A stretch of 64,000 bases of DNA, taken from positions 21,266,001 to 21,330,000 of the forward strand of contig OX485806.1 in the NCBI GenBank assembly GCA_950295325.1, written 5' to 3'. Below are positions 32,790 through 44,503 of the stretch, one piece after another (position 1 is the first letter of the stretch; each line of letters opens with the position of its first letter). The position numbers and the translations under genes were made by a program. The notes under the pieces are model-generated. The model had not been told where the DNA came from and did no database searches. It was given only the letters and a program-made list of their open reading frames with translations. This DNA is from Polytrichum commune. Taxonomy: Eukaryota; Streptophyta; Polytrichopsida; Polytrichales; Polytrichaceae.

Positions 32790-33736
32790 TTAATTATGTC
32801 CGTAAAGGGCATGCATTGAGGGTGAGAGCACAAGAGGTGGTTCTTCCGACTAACAAAGATGTTCATGAACCAAAGCAATTGTTAGATGACGTCAACACCA
32901 AATTTAGAAATGGTTTTTGTCCATTTTGTTCCAAATCAATGCTCTTACCAGACCTCCTAAACTAATCACCCTTATTTTGCAGAGCTATATCACCACGAAG
33001 AAGAATGGCGCACCATGTTCAATGCAAATTTCTTTGCAAATCCATGCCAATTTCATAAAAAGCAAACTATCGACCACCAAACCAAGGATGATTTCGCGCA
33101 ACGTTCATATGCCTAGTTTCTATGAACTATGTTAATTAGTTCCCGTACAACACAGAAGAAGGTGTGTGATTGTGATTTCACTCACGTTGTAAGCATTTAC
33201 ACTTCCATGAACACCCAAAAACAAGGGAGCCCCTTTTGGAACCAGTGTTATCAACAAGAAAGCTGATAGATTGTCAGATGATGGTTAGAAATGTGGGCAG
33301 AGCTCATGATTGCCCACACACTTAATGGATACAGCAGCACAGTTGTGTTGTTTGGTTACTTTATCTGAATTGTTGCAGTCATACCTTCATATCATTTCGA
33401 ATGATATCGGAGGAAATGGGATTTTGCGTAACATTCTTAAGACAATATCACGCTGAATCTTCTACAAGGAATCGAAGCGCACTAAGGAGAATAAAATTGC
33501 ACCTTCCAACATCTAAAACTGAGTTTGAGACCACAACTTGAGCTCCTTTCAAGATATATGTTAGGTTCAGTGATCTCTTCATGCAATGGTTATGAAACAA
33601 ATCAAGCTCACTCACTTCACTCATGGTAGGGCCACAATGTGTCAAGGTAGTATTGGCTTACGAATGTTTTTTTATACCATGAACGACTTTTAACACAGAA
33701 ACCAAGAGTTTGATTCTACTGAAAATCTTTGATTGA

Positions 33737-36717
33737 TTACTCAAGCGATTGGGGTGCTGACAGTACAATTGCTTGTGCTCTTTTATACATGTCCACGGCA
33801 AAAGCGGCCAAATTGTTGTGCGAAGATCCACCGTGCTCAATAGCTCTCCTAGCAGCCTCTTTCCATCTTTGAGCTGCAATTCTGAGCTCTGAGTCTTGGG
33901 ACGCCAACATCCTCACCTTCTTTGCCACCTCATGCCTCTCAATGGACAGGTTAGCACGCCTCTCAAATTCCAAACCCATCTTCCAAACCTCCACAACATA
34001 CCTGTTGTTCATGGCTTGATCTGCAAAAAAAGGACAACCCAACATCGGAACCCCCATGGAGACACTCTCCATAAGTGAGTTCCAACCACAATGTGTTACG
34101 AAGCCGGTCGTGGATGTGTGCCCTAAAACCTTGAGCTGAGGAGCCCACGACACGACAAGGGCCCGATCCTTTGTTCGCTCCTCAAAGCCTGAAGGTATAC
34201 CTTGGGCTCCGCCGTCCACAAGGTTGGGCCGGATGACCAGTAAGAATGGCACTTGAGAATCTTCGAGTCCGAGGACAAACTCCTCGAGCATGTCCGGAGT
34301 CATAATAGTGGTGCTCCCAAATGAAATGTATACGACCGAATTCGGTTTTTGCTTGTCGAGCCAGCCAATGCAATCCACCTCTTCAGGCAATAAACTACTT
34401 GTTCCATCACCTTCATCACGGGAGGCTCCGTTGGGAATGATGGGAGCAACAACAAGTGGCCCAACGGTGAGCAAGTTCACTCTCGCGTGATCTTGTTGGA
34501 ATGGTTGGAGGACAGAGTCTTCCAGCTCGCTAAATGTGTTAATGAGAGACCAATCCCGGCTATGGAGGCTCTCCATTTGTTTAGTTGTAAAAAGCTGGAC
34601 CGAGGAACTAGACAAATCCGATGTCACAAGAACCGAGTGAAGTTCTCCAACTCTTATGGGATGCAAACCGGGAACACACGTCACTTTGCGTGCACACGCA
34701 ACTTTAGTTTGTTCGCCCGAATTTGCAATGCTTTGCAAAGTTTGGACGGACCCGGTAAGCGAGATTGGCGTTGGTATAGGTAGCAATCCTTCATTGATAA
34801 GCTTTTGGAAATGAAACTTGATGACAAATGACATGGCGCTTTGAGTGGAGAAGCCCACACTTGGAATACCCAAACGAATCGATGTATAGTGAGCTTCCAG
34901 AAAATTGAAGTCAGATATGATGCACGTGATCGGCACAGAATCCGAGCAGATTTTTTGTATGAAACTTTGCAGAAGGGGTCCTAGAGACATGAGCGAAAAC
35001 ATAAGAGTCATGAGTTCCTGGGTATTGTAGTATTCATCTGGCATGCCGTCCTCAATATCCACAAAGTGAATGTCATCTTCTGCACTCCTGTCCCAACATT
35101 TCATTGAGCAAGATGTTTCTGTTAGTATGTAAAGGCACCTCACTCAATCCTTCCTTTTATTTCCTACAATTCAACTCTTAATTTCACTTCGACCAAGCTG
35201 CGAAACCTAAGGCAGCCTTATGTGCTCACTCTCCTTATTCAGACATTGAGCGAAATATGGCAAACGCTTGTAGTTAAGAATAAACACCAGAAAGACGCAT
35301 GTTACGATGATATTGGACTGTGTGCTCAAAATTGTAGATCCATAGTCATTAAAACATTCAGGAGGGCTCATGCATTCACTCAGAGAGACGGAGAATCTTC
35401 ACTTGGACCATTTATAACTTTTGCATCTCAATTTCGATTCTGAAGGCCGATCTTCACGATACGCAATTGCTAACCGGATGAGACAATTCACATCCTGATC
35501 CTAACGTCCAAATTTGTCTGTGGAGTTGGAAGTGCCCACAGTAGGGTCACGAAGGTACCTTAACAACGCAAATTGCCTCGTACTGAAAACCATCCTCCCT
35601 CTTTCTTGTATTCCTAAGTACTAACAGGTCGCGCTAAGTGATCGTGGTCAACAGGACTACCAATAGTTCCTACATGAGTTGAAGTTCATAGGGAAGTTCA
35701 TGCGATTTTGAGGTAAAGGTGGGTTTCCTATTCTCCAGACTACCAGGTACTCTATCAAAATCTAAAATAGGGTTTCTCTGTGGTTCATCAGACGGGGTTT
35801 TACAAGTAGACAAATCATAGCAGTACATTCATCTCAAAATGCAAGTGACCACCGCTTAATGTTGAGTCAGTGCTGATACATACCCTTCCAAGTTCATTAT
35901 CTTCTTAGTGCTAACTCCACCTTTAACTAATGATTGAATGAACACTGATTCAACTCGTACTTCAATATTGTGGGCCTTGCAACTACATATTTGTCGAAAC
36001 AAGAGATTAAATCACAACCCTGTGTTTGGTAGGCATTGTTTCTAAGAAACATTCAAAACCTAAGAATTATTCTATTTGCGCTGGGAGGCAACATCCTAGG
36101 ATACCAAGAATGATGTTATGTGGATGGTAGTTGTTTAAGAATCCAAGCAATATTTTACACTAGAGAATGTGAGAGTGATAATGCGTGAACAACATACGTG
36201 CAAAGCCGACCCAAGCGCTTGTGAGTATGCAAAGTGTTGGCAATGTATAAAGATCCAATTGAAGATGTGCGTCCCAAATGGGATAATTATTAGGCTGACC
36301 TAAGATTTTTCCATCTGAGCAGGGAGACAACATCCTAGTCTACTCAAGACTGTTCTGAGGAGAATTAGTTCCAACGGCGTGTTAAGGGGATGGTGCGGGA
36401 ACAGCAATGGATATTAATTCATATGCACGGTGCAACGGGTCGGCACGAGCCCTAAACTGGTCCAGTACATAATCAGAATGCCGATGTTTGACTCGCGATT
36501 ACAGTGCAATATTTCACACTAGAAAATCTGAGAGTGATGGAGACTGAGAAGCTTACGTGTCAAGGCGACCCAAGCGCTTGTGAGTATGCGAAGTGTTGGC
36601 GATGGTGACTTTGAAACCATGTGCACCACTCAGACACTGGGCCAGCTGCACGAATGGCCGGACATGGCCTTGGACCGGCAACGGAAACAGCAAGGCATGC
36701 GGCCGTGGTGGACTCAT
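33737..36717 (-). CDS. Family-1 UDP-glycosyltransferase
   Basis: The model has two exons, 36557-36717 and 33737-35087, joined at GTAAGC/ACAG in matching phase. They total 1512 nt, 503 residues, the normal size for plant UGTs. The enzyme transfers a sugar from a UDP-sugar to small acceptors in the cytosol. The N terminus reads MSPPRPHALLFPLPVQGHVR, with the catalytic His in QGHVRP (His18). The partner Asp lies in CIISDF. The C-terminal PSPG box is complete: WAPQLKVLGH, FVTHCGWNSLMESVSMGVPM, then PFFADQ. The final Asp-Gln suggests UDP-glucose as donor (family knowledge). Ser/Gly in ISFGS contacts phosphate. The acceptor cannot be deduced. Exon 1 supplies only 53 codons. Intron 1 (1.47 kb) contains a relic copy of the exon 1 end. 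The start is the only ATG that places MSPPRP ahead of the conserved N-terminal strand. Confidence 0.92.
36193..36245 (-). pseudogene. Relic copy of the 3' end of glycosyltransferase exon 1
   Basis: The minus strand reads IANTLHTHKRLGRL followed by a donor-like CACGTATG. It parallels the true exon end (IANTSHTHKRLGRL, donor at 36556) at 36552-36604, offset by about 359 bp. Sequence further into the intron is duplicated too: compare about 36137-36190 with 36489-36548. The fragment sits in intron 1. Confidence 0.75.
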
Positions 36718-37133
36718 AGTAACCTCCACCTTTGCAAATCAAGCAGCAATAAATTTGGAGCAAATCGATATGTTGGAAGCAGTGATGGTTGGCCCGTCTC
36801 CGTTGGGAAACTACAACTCCGCTTAACACATTCCAACTCTGTGCACAGCAGGTTATGTAGTGAAAAAAAACCCAGATGAATGTCCAGAGCGGATGGACGA
36901 TCGGATTCACGGAACACATCGAACCAAACTTGAGTGACTGAAGCTGACGTGAAGAGAAAGAGTGATGAGGCTCACTCCTGAATCACGAAGGAGAAGGAGA
37001 AGGCTCCTTTGACTGTGCACTACGTCACAATGTGTACTAATGAAATCTGTGAAAAATGTGCCCCGGTCGGTCAAGAATTTTCGCCCAAGTGGTCCGAGAT
37101 GACCTTAAACTACCGGATGATGGTGGAGAGATA

Positions 37134-38379
37134 CACCCTAACCTTGATAATGTCACACCCTCCGTTTCACCAAAAAGTGTGATATAAACAAGGTGTGACA
37201 TACTTGATAATGTCACATTTTGTGCATAATGTGATATTATAAAAAAATATGTAGAAAATCAAAATATAATTACAATTTAAAAAAAAAAAAAATACGAGAC
37301 TTCAATGTTTTTGAATGTAAAATCTAATTCAAAATTGTGAATAACAACAAGAGCACATCATAACATTGTGTCATTGAGATCAGGTAAAGACCTCTCACTA
37401 GAGACAAAGAAGCTTCTAATGTCACATTGTTTTGTTGATGTTAAATGTGCAACACCAATTCTAATGAGTTTGTCATGGATTTTTTCCATTTCTAACAACT
37501 CATGAGTGCTGAAAATCTGAGAACCTTGCCCACTATGCCCGCATGCAGCACTTGTTCATCGATCAAGGTTGGTGCTCAATGAACAGGTAGAACCAGCTGG
37601 TAGTTACAGATGAACAGGTGAAGGTCAAGACTTCAGGAAAATTACTGATATCAACATATTTACAAGCAAGAGCAAGGACAGAACTTAGAACCAAACATTC
37701 AAATTTGTGGAATGCAAGTTATAAGGGGAAGAAACCCACCACCACCACCAAGTTGATGTGAGTCGAACAATCAGCAGGAAAAATCGGCAGGAAGTGTATC
37801 TATGTGTTTGTGAACTTCCACCTTTGGCCTCAACTCACAGACAACTGCGAGTATGTAGAATTGAGCATTTGGACTCCGAAACACGTACCAAATTTGAAAT
37901 TACACAAGGCATCCCACTATGCCGAAAGCATTGAATGAGAGCTCATTCAATGACCCCCAATATGCTTTGCTTTAGCCCATGCTCACCCATGAACAATAAT
38001 ATCAAACCCATGCCCACCCATGAACAATAATATCGAACCCATGCCCACCCATTATAATATCGAACCCATGCCCACCCATTATAATATCGAACCCATGCCC
38101 ACCAATGAACAATAATATCGAACCCATGCCCACCCATGAACAATAATATCGAACCCATGCCCACCCATGAACAATAATATCGAACCCATGCCCACCCATT
38201 ATAATATCAAACCCATGCCCACCCATACAATCCATCCATACTTGATATTATCACATTTACACTACGGATTTTGAAAAAAAATAGTGACATTATCAAGGGT
38301 GATAGGGATAATAACGAGGGAGTTTTACACTATGAAAATCAGTTTCAAACTTTTAGGTGACATTATCAAGGTTAGACTG
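37134..38379. mobile_element. Pogo/Emigrant-like (Tc1-mariner) non-autonomous element
   Basis: CTAACCTTGATAATGTCAC at 37138-37156 is repeated as a perfect 19-bp inverted copy at 38357-38375. Extending outwards the ends read TA-CACCC... and TA-CAGTC... (minus), giving TA target duplications at 37132-37133 and 38380-38381. CAGTCTAACC resembles the CAGTAAAACC start of plant Emigrant/Lemi elements. Internal subterminal copies of TTGATAATGTCAC lie near 37203 and (inverted) 38283. No transposase is encoded. The interior carries a minisatellite. Confidence 0.7.
37977..38224. repeat. 27/31-bp minisatellite inside the pogo-like element
   Basis: About eight units of CATGCCCACCCATGAACAAT followed by AATATCGAACC, alternating with a shorter form lacking the AACA segment (CATGCCCACCCATTATAATA). 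All units are nearly identical and contiguous, with no unique spacers, so this is not a CRISPR. The low divergence indicates recent expansion. Confidence 0.88.
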
Positions 38380-39276
38380 TACCCAAATCTCAAGGAAGAG
38401 GTTGGCAGTTCAAATCCTGACTATGAAATCTCCTCTCTACTTGACGGAAAACTTCCCAGGTGGTGAACTGCCTCCTATGCTTTGGCGCTGGCATGTCGGC
38501 CTTCTGTCTCAAAAAAGAAAGAAAGAATTTTCGCCCAAGAGAAGATGAAAAGATGAAAAGAGAATAAAATAATGCCTTAAGAAGTCTTGACCGGCCGTAG
38601 TGTAACCACCTAGAGGAGAAGTGTACACGGAAGTGTATTGGACAACTTCACCAAGAGGAGAAGTCCACCAGACTACTTCACAAAACGGTCAAAGTCGGCC
38701 ATAGTAGAAACCTTACCCCCTAAATGACCATTGTATTGATATTTAAAATAAAAATATTGATAAAAAAATAAAATGTATATGGCAATGTTTTAGAACTTCT
38801 TTCATGACAATAATTTATTTGAAAATGTTCCACCTCTATAATCCAAATTAGGTAAATAAGTAGGTAACATTATCTTCTTATTGACTTTTAAAGAAATTAC
38901 ATGTTGGTATAGTCCAACCTTGTTAATACAACACTTGTTTATATGACACCCTCAATATAACGACACATTTTTACGAGACCGAACTTTTTAGTTCAAAATT
39001 GTCTCTTTTATACGACTACAACACTCGATAATGCAACATATAGAATCTTCGTTTTGTCATATTAAAGAGGTAGTTAATGCTAAAATTCCTGTCATCTATA
39101 CAATGTACATCTAAAATACATCCATTTTCACTTGGAAACCACTTGGGAACTTCACTTATTGTTGGGAACTTAAAAGTAATTAGGGTTACTAGTGTAGAAT
39201 GGACATAGTTAGGGTGAGAGTGGCCTCATGCCTAGTATGTTGCCTTGTACACGGGTGATATAGTATCACCAGTATC
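38380..39276. other. Intergenic, with a pogo-like terminal fragment
   Basis: No gene. At 38908-38935 the sequence TATAGTCCAACCTTGTTAATAC resembles a pogo-type left end, and a related inverted end (GTCATATTAAAGAGGTAGTTAA) occurs near 39057-39080, suggesting a small degraded MITE of about 170 bp. The stretch 38575-38720 repeats AGGAGAAGT/CCACC words also seen around 41580-41720. Confidence 0.4.
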
Positions 39277-39685
39277 CACGGGGGGGTCACTCCATTGTCA
39301 AGTTGAACACCACGTGCGACCAAAAAAAATCTTCTTTTGGTAAGTTGCACCACCAAAATGAGTCAAAATTTTATCAATTTTTTTTCATGAGTAGATATAC
39401 ACAGTTCTATGACATAGTTAAAAGTGGTAACTAAATTTGATGATTTGTTTTTTTCATAAAACATACCGTTTCTAACTAGAATGACACAGAATTGAACTAA
39501 AACATTTACTAAAAAAAATAAAGATGTCTAAAAATTTCAAAAAAAATTACGAAAGATACTATCAATGGTTATGTATATGTAGAAAAAATATCATAAGTTT
39601 TAAAATTATATATGGCATGTAATATAGGGGTAGCAAACTTTGTCCGCACGTGATGTCAACTTGACAATGAAGTGACCTCCCCGTG
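39277..39685 (-). mobile_element. hAT-type MITE copy 1 (409 bp)
   Basis: The ends are CACGGGGGGGTCACTCCATT and the inverted GAAGTGACCTCCCCGTG. The element is flanked by the 8-bp target duplication CCAGTATC at 39269-39276 and 39686-39693. An 8-bp duplication and CA...TG ends fit the hAT superfamily. It is inverted relative to copies at 40276 and 44085. It is non-coding. Confidence 0.9.
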
Positions 39686-40275
39686 CCAGTATCTTGATGC
39701 TAAACGTCATGCATCATTATTGTCTAGTCTCTTATTAGAGAACTCTTTATATTTTGGTGTTAATGAAATTATTGGTTTCCAAAAGTTAGATGGGAATTTA
39801 GATAAGATGACATTTGCTAACTTGGGTAGGCAACACCAAAGATCTTTGGACTCTTATTTTAAGGGTTCTTGAGAATATTTGTAATTTTTTGGAGTTATAA
39901 TTTATTATTTCATACCATCTATATTGCTTAAACTCGTTGTATACATTTTTAAGCTCATATTACTTATAATTTCATATTCCGTCAATCATATGACAACTTT
40001 ACGTCATTTTTCATATTAATGAGAAGACGACAAGTCAATAATACGACTTTTTTTGTATTTCTCAAAAATTTCATACCAAAGAGGGAGAAAAATAATGCAA
40101 AGATTTCTCTCGGGCCATCACACCCCCTTACATTTCATAACCACGTGCGATAAAAGTTTGTTGCCCTATATTATATGCCATATATAATTTTATAATTTAT
40201 GATATTTTTTCTACATATGCATAATCATTGATAATATCTTTTGTATATTTTTTTGAAATTTTTAGGCATCTTGAT

Positions 40276-40685
40276 CACGGGGAGGTCACTTCATTGTCAA
40301 GTTGACACCACGTGCGGACAAAGTTTGCTACCCCTATATTACATGCCATATATAATTTTAGAATTTATGATATTTTTTCTACATGTACATAATCATTGAT
40401 AGTATCTTTTGTATACTTTTTTGAAATTTTTAGTCATCTTTATTTTTTTTAGTAATTTTTTTAGTTCAATTCTGTGTCATTCTAGTTAGAAATGGTATGT
40501 TTTATGAAAAAAACAAATCATCAAATTTAGTTACCACTTTTGACTATGTCATGGGTACTGTGTATATCTACTCATGAAAAAAAATTGATAAAATTTTGAC
40601 CCATTTTGGTGGTGCAACTTACCAAAAGAAGATTTTTTTTGGTCGCACGTGGTGTTCAACTTGACAATGGAGTGATCTACCCGTG
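40276..40685 (+). mobile_element. hAT-type MITE copy 2 (410 bp), nested
   Basis: CACGGGGAGGTCACTTCATT begins the element and GGAGTGATCTACCCGTG ends it. The target duplication ATCTTGAT lies at 40268-40275 and 40686-40693. It is inserted into the older family member at 40109-41427. Confidence 0.92.
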
Positions 40686-40870
40686 ATCTTGATTTTAAAA
40701 AAATTCAATTCAATTTTGCGTCATTTTAGTTAGAAACGGTATGTTTTATTTTATTTTATTTTTAAAAAAATCATCAAATTTGGTTACCAATTTTTACTAT
40801 GTAATAGATACTGTGTATATCTACTCATGAAAAACAATTGATAAAATTTTGACCCATTTTGGTGATGCTA

Positions 40871-41358
40871 CAGTCCTCCCTCTATAAATGTTAGGCTCTA
40901 GAGTAAAATTTTCCTAACATTTATAGTGAGTTAACATTGTAACAGTTATAAATGGAGCTTTTTGAATGCTTAACAAATATAAATTCATTACAATTATGGA
41001 GGGAGAATTTTGCAAAATTATCATATATAAAATATGTGTATCAAATCAATCTTTTATTTTTATGAAACAAAATAAGAATCAATATAGTCTAGATGAATAA
41101 TTTGATCACAAAAGTCAAATTTGGTGGCTTTTGCCACTTTGAAAGGTTGTGAGTCAATGTAATGGATGTCATCACACAATATTGGATGTATTTCATAGGT
41201 TAACATTTATAAGTGGCAAATTAACAAAGAGGGGAGTAAATTATTGTTAACATTTAACATGGTTAACATTCTAGTTAGCAATATGAGGGGAGTACGATTT
41301 TGTTAACAAATATAATGAGCTAACGTTTATAAGTGTAACATTTATCGAGGGTGGACTA
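40871..41358. mobile_element. Pogo/Emigrant-like MITE (488 bp), nested
   Basis: The left end is CAGTCCTCCCTCTATAAATG and the right end on the minus strand is TAGTCCACCCTCGATAAATG. TA duplications lie at 40869-40870 and 41359-41360. Inner TTAACATTTATAAGTG repeats are present. It is inserted in the older hAT MITE. Confidence 0.8.
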
Positions 41359-41464
41359 TATATGTAAAAAGTAGATTTGTTTTATCGCACGTGATGTTCA
41401 ACTTGATAATGGAGTGCAGCCCCCGAGAGATTTCTCTAAGGAAGAAATATTTTATTGAAGTTGG

Positions 41465-41534
41465 AGTTCTCCGGAGGCCAAGTTTCTTGTCCAAGGCTTT
41501 GAGGTTGCCCAAGAAACTTGACCTCCGGAGAACT
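41465..41534. repeat. 25-bp inverted repeat around CTCCGGAG
   Basis: Arms at 41465-41489 and 41510-41534 differ at one base and enclose a 20-bp loop. Words from the region (TTCTCCGG, GCCGTAGTGTAAACCACC) recur up to 41720 and near 38590, suggesting remains of a fold-back element. Confidence 0.65.
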
Positions 41535-41920
41535 CCCCTTGGAAAAAGTGTGGCCACGTTGCCAACCATGTCATTTTTTCATCCATGTACAAAGTTCTCC
41601 GCCAAAGGACTCTTGGCCGTAGTGTAAACCACCACCGGACAAGAGTGTCACTCTCGGCCAATCAAATTTCAGAATTCCCCTAGAATTCTTGACCGGAGGA
41701 CTTCTCCACCGTAGTGTAAAGCAGCCCTTAGGCCCTGGCTGCCCATGTCACACAGGCATTGTGGTTTCATGGGCAGACCACATCCAAGCCATCCCATTCA
41801 CAGCGCTCCATCCAACGCTTTATGAAACCTCTCGGGCAGCCCAACAAAAAACCTTCGATAGAAGAAATTTTGGCGGATGAAAAATCAATGTTTGCAAGAT
41901 GAAGGGGTTGATTGTTCATT

Positions 41921-42047
41921 CGGTTGTATGAGAGCATTTGTGTGGGATTTTGAAGGTTCCCATAGAGTTCCCAACGTTCATAGAGGGGAACTCCATTGGG
42001 AACGTTGTGAACCTTCATAATCCCACACAAATGCTCTCATACGACCC
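41921..42047. mobile_element. Fold-back element with arms of about 38 bp
   Basis: The arm beginning TTGTATGAGAGCATTTGTGT (41924) is matched by the inverse arm ending at about 42047, with two or three mismatches; the loop includes a further CAACGTTC/GAACGTTG pair. It is non-coding, with no certain target duplication. Confidence 0.65.
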
Positions 42048-42143
42048 GTTAAATTTCATTTCATTTGATGCTTGGTCATCAAAAGGGGCTTGGAGTTGAT
42101 AGCTAATACCCTTGGCTTTTACCTTTGGGGACGAAGAGGTAGG

Positions 42144-42154
42144 GATTCGATTCC
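42144..42154 (+). other. Pol III B-box-like motif (tRNA-like relic)
   Basis: GATTCGATTCC differs from the B-box consensus at one base and lies in a GGGATTCGATTCCCC stem-loop like a T-arm. Upstream 42090-42140 could supply a degenerate D-arm. This may be the head of a tRNA-derived SINE; no body or tail was recognised. Confidence 0.25.
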
Positions 42155-42362
42155 CCCTATTGGCGCGCATCATCTCTTCCACAAGTCCTTTTCATGAAGC
42201 ATTGAGTTTGAAAATTTTCATCCTAGATTCATGAGTGGATGGAGGTGGAGATTTCATCCAACATGAAGTTTTTTCAAGCTCTATCCGAGGGGAAGAGAAG
42301 CCAAAATTTGGGGTAGCCTAGGAGCCTTTAGAACTCTCAAATCGCAATCGACGGCCGACTTC

Positions 42363-42554
42363 TTCTTGCCCATACATGTGTGGGAACTTTTCCTGGTTGG
42401 GAACCAATGTGACAATACCCGATCACTTTCATTATTCCCAAGTTAATTGATGGAGTTCTTTCACATGTCAAAGGAGCTTGATGGCTTAAGTGAACGGATA
42501 TTGTCACATTGGTTCCCAATGAGGAAGAGTTCCCACGTAGGTGCGGGCATGAAG
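42363..42554. mobile_element. MITE-like element with imperfect 58-bp inverted ends
   Basis: The left arm (42363-42420) includes TGGGAACCAATGTGACAAT and the right arm (42495-42554) its near-exact inverse ATTGTCACATTGGTTCCCAA. The outer parts of both arms match less well. It is about 190 bp and non-coding. Confidence 0.65.
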
Positions 42555-42972
42555 ACCAGGTAGTGAAAGAGGCGTGAGAGGGGTGGGGCCCAACCAAACT
42601 TAGATGTGATTTAGCCTAGGGCGTCAAGTAAGGACTACACCATTTTTGGTATTTAATGTCACGTACACTATTTGCGAAGGGCCTAAACTAGATGGCTAGA
42701 GGTCTCAAAGGCCAAACACTACGAGCTTTTAGGAGGAGGTGGATCAAGGTTTGGACAATCCTCCATAATTATTTTGATATTTTCTAATCCCGACTAAAAA
42801 TTGTTGCTCGTCTCCTGCCCAACTTCAAAAAAAAAAGCATTGCCCTAATATTCTTAAAGGTCTTTGGTCCACAAAACTCATATTGAGTGCAATTCACTTT
42901 CACATAATGTTATTTAGCATTCAACTCTTGTTTCATGGGCCACCGTAATACAGTAGTGAGATGCTCATAATT

Positions 42973-43054
42973 ACATGTAATCCTCATAATAAAAACATTA
43001 CATAATCCTCATTAGCATTGAGGTTGTATTTTATGTTTCATGAGGATTACATGT
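42973..43054. repeat. 15-bp perfect inverted repeat
   Basis: ACATGTAATCCTCAT at 42973-42987 pairs with ATGAGGATTACATGT at 43040-43054. Further partial copies of ATCCTCAT lie between. It is possibly a tiny MITE. The surrounding 42560-44076 has no supportable gene. Confidence 0.6.
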
Positions 43055-44084
43055 TTTATTGACAATTTCACTTTGGGAATGAAATCCTAGTTAGTTGTTT
43101 ATGTATTAAGTGGAAGTGCACATATATATTTGGATAGTGAACAAATATTTACATTATGGCAATAAACGTAGCACATTAGGATACTCATCAAGATGATAGT
43201 TTTGCGTTTTTGTATGCAAGGGGAGATAATAGTGAGGATACTAATAGTAGGTGTCACGTGTTTATATTTTAATGTGCATGAGAAAGATGTTCTTGAGCAT
43301 AACAATGCCAAGTGCCATTTGGGTATACTTTAGTCAACTTGTAAACCATTGTGTAACATAGGCGTATACCTTATAACACTATTAAACATATGCATGCTAG
43401 GATATTTGTAAGTGCACTTGAATGTCAAGTGCCATGAGATGACACTAATAGTGAAGTCGTTGATCATTACACTAAATATTGTGCTTAGTGTCACATGGCA
43501 TTTTATGTCACTATAGTAATTTTTTTAATGACACTTCTTATGAATAAGTTTACAAGTATTTTCATGGATGATTGAAATTCATGCTAATTATGGAGACGAA
43601 TTTTGGTATATTCTACGTCCAAATATTTTTGTGATAAAATATTGCAGACCTTGGACAACTACCAAAATAACTATAGTTAACTGGAATTTTTCGAACCGCT
43701 TTGAAGAACAACTATAGCTAACTAGAAAAAATTCAGACAACTATAACTTGAGAGTCCCCAAATCAGTAAGGAGCCAACCGGCGAGTTCTTGCATTTATCT
43801 CAAAAAATGAAATGAATATATATTATAATAACTTTTGAAGGAGACCTTGTGTTAGAATCAATGCTTGTCACCCATGTTGGTCCATCTCAAGAAGGAATGG
43901 AACCCACCGTTCCTTGCAGTAGTTGAACCTATTATACTTTAAGTTACTTATAGACAATGAGGTCGTGCTCACTGGGTGTTGATTTGGTCCATGTCACAAA
44001 TGGAATTAGGTCCCAAATTTAAAATTATGAATGAAAAGAAAAAAGAAAATATATAGATGCTTTGATTTGTCCTTGTACTAAATT

Positions 44085-44495
44085 CACGGGGAGGTCACTT
44101 CATTGTCAAGTTGACACCACGTGCGGACAAAGTTTGCTACCCCTATATTACATGCCATATATAATTTTAGAATTTATGATATTTTTTCTACATATACATA
44201 ATCATTGATAGTATCTTTTGTATACTTTTTTGAAATTTTTAGTCATCTTTATTTTTTTTAGTAATTTTTTTAGTTCAATTCTGTGTCATTCTAGTTAGAA
44301 ATGGTATGTTTTATGAAAAAAACAAATCATCAAATTTAGTTACCACTTTTGACTATGTCATGGGTACTGTGTATATCTACTCATGAAAAAAAATTGATAA
44401 AATTTTGACCCATTTTGGTGGTGCAACTTACCAAAAGAAGATTTTTTTTTGGTCGCACGTGGTGTTCAACTTGACAATGGAGTGATCTACCCGTG
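44085..44495 (+). mobile_element. hAT-type MITE copy 3 (411 bp)
   Basis: It is nearly identical to the copy at 40276-40685, with the same ends. The target duplication ACTAAATT lies at 44077-44084 and 44496-44503. The high identity between these copies points to recent mobilisation by an hAT transposase elsewhere in the genome. Confidence 0.93.
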
Positions 44496-44503
44496 ACTAA
44501 ATT

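Larger units (their letters stand above)
40109..41427 (+). mobile_element. Older hAT-type MITE, split by two nested insertions
   Basis: Left end CTCGGGCCATCACACC and right end GCAGCCCCCGAG are flanked by AGATTTCT at 40101-40108 and 41428-41435. Removing the nested MITE at 40276-40685 with its 8-bp duplication and the pogo-like MITE at 40871-41358 with its TA leaves 411 bp, the same length as the other family members. Its remaining sequence is recognisably the same family but more diverged, so it is the oldest copy. Confidence 0.88.

Noticed and set aside
37977-38224. CRISPR-like regular array
   Set aside because: The units are contiguous and nearly identical, with no unique spacers, in a plant nuclear context; it is a minisatellite.
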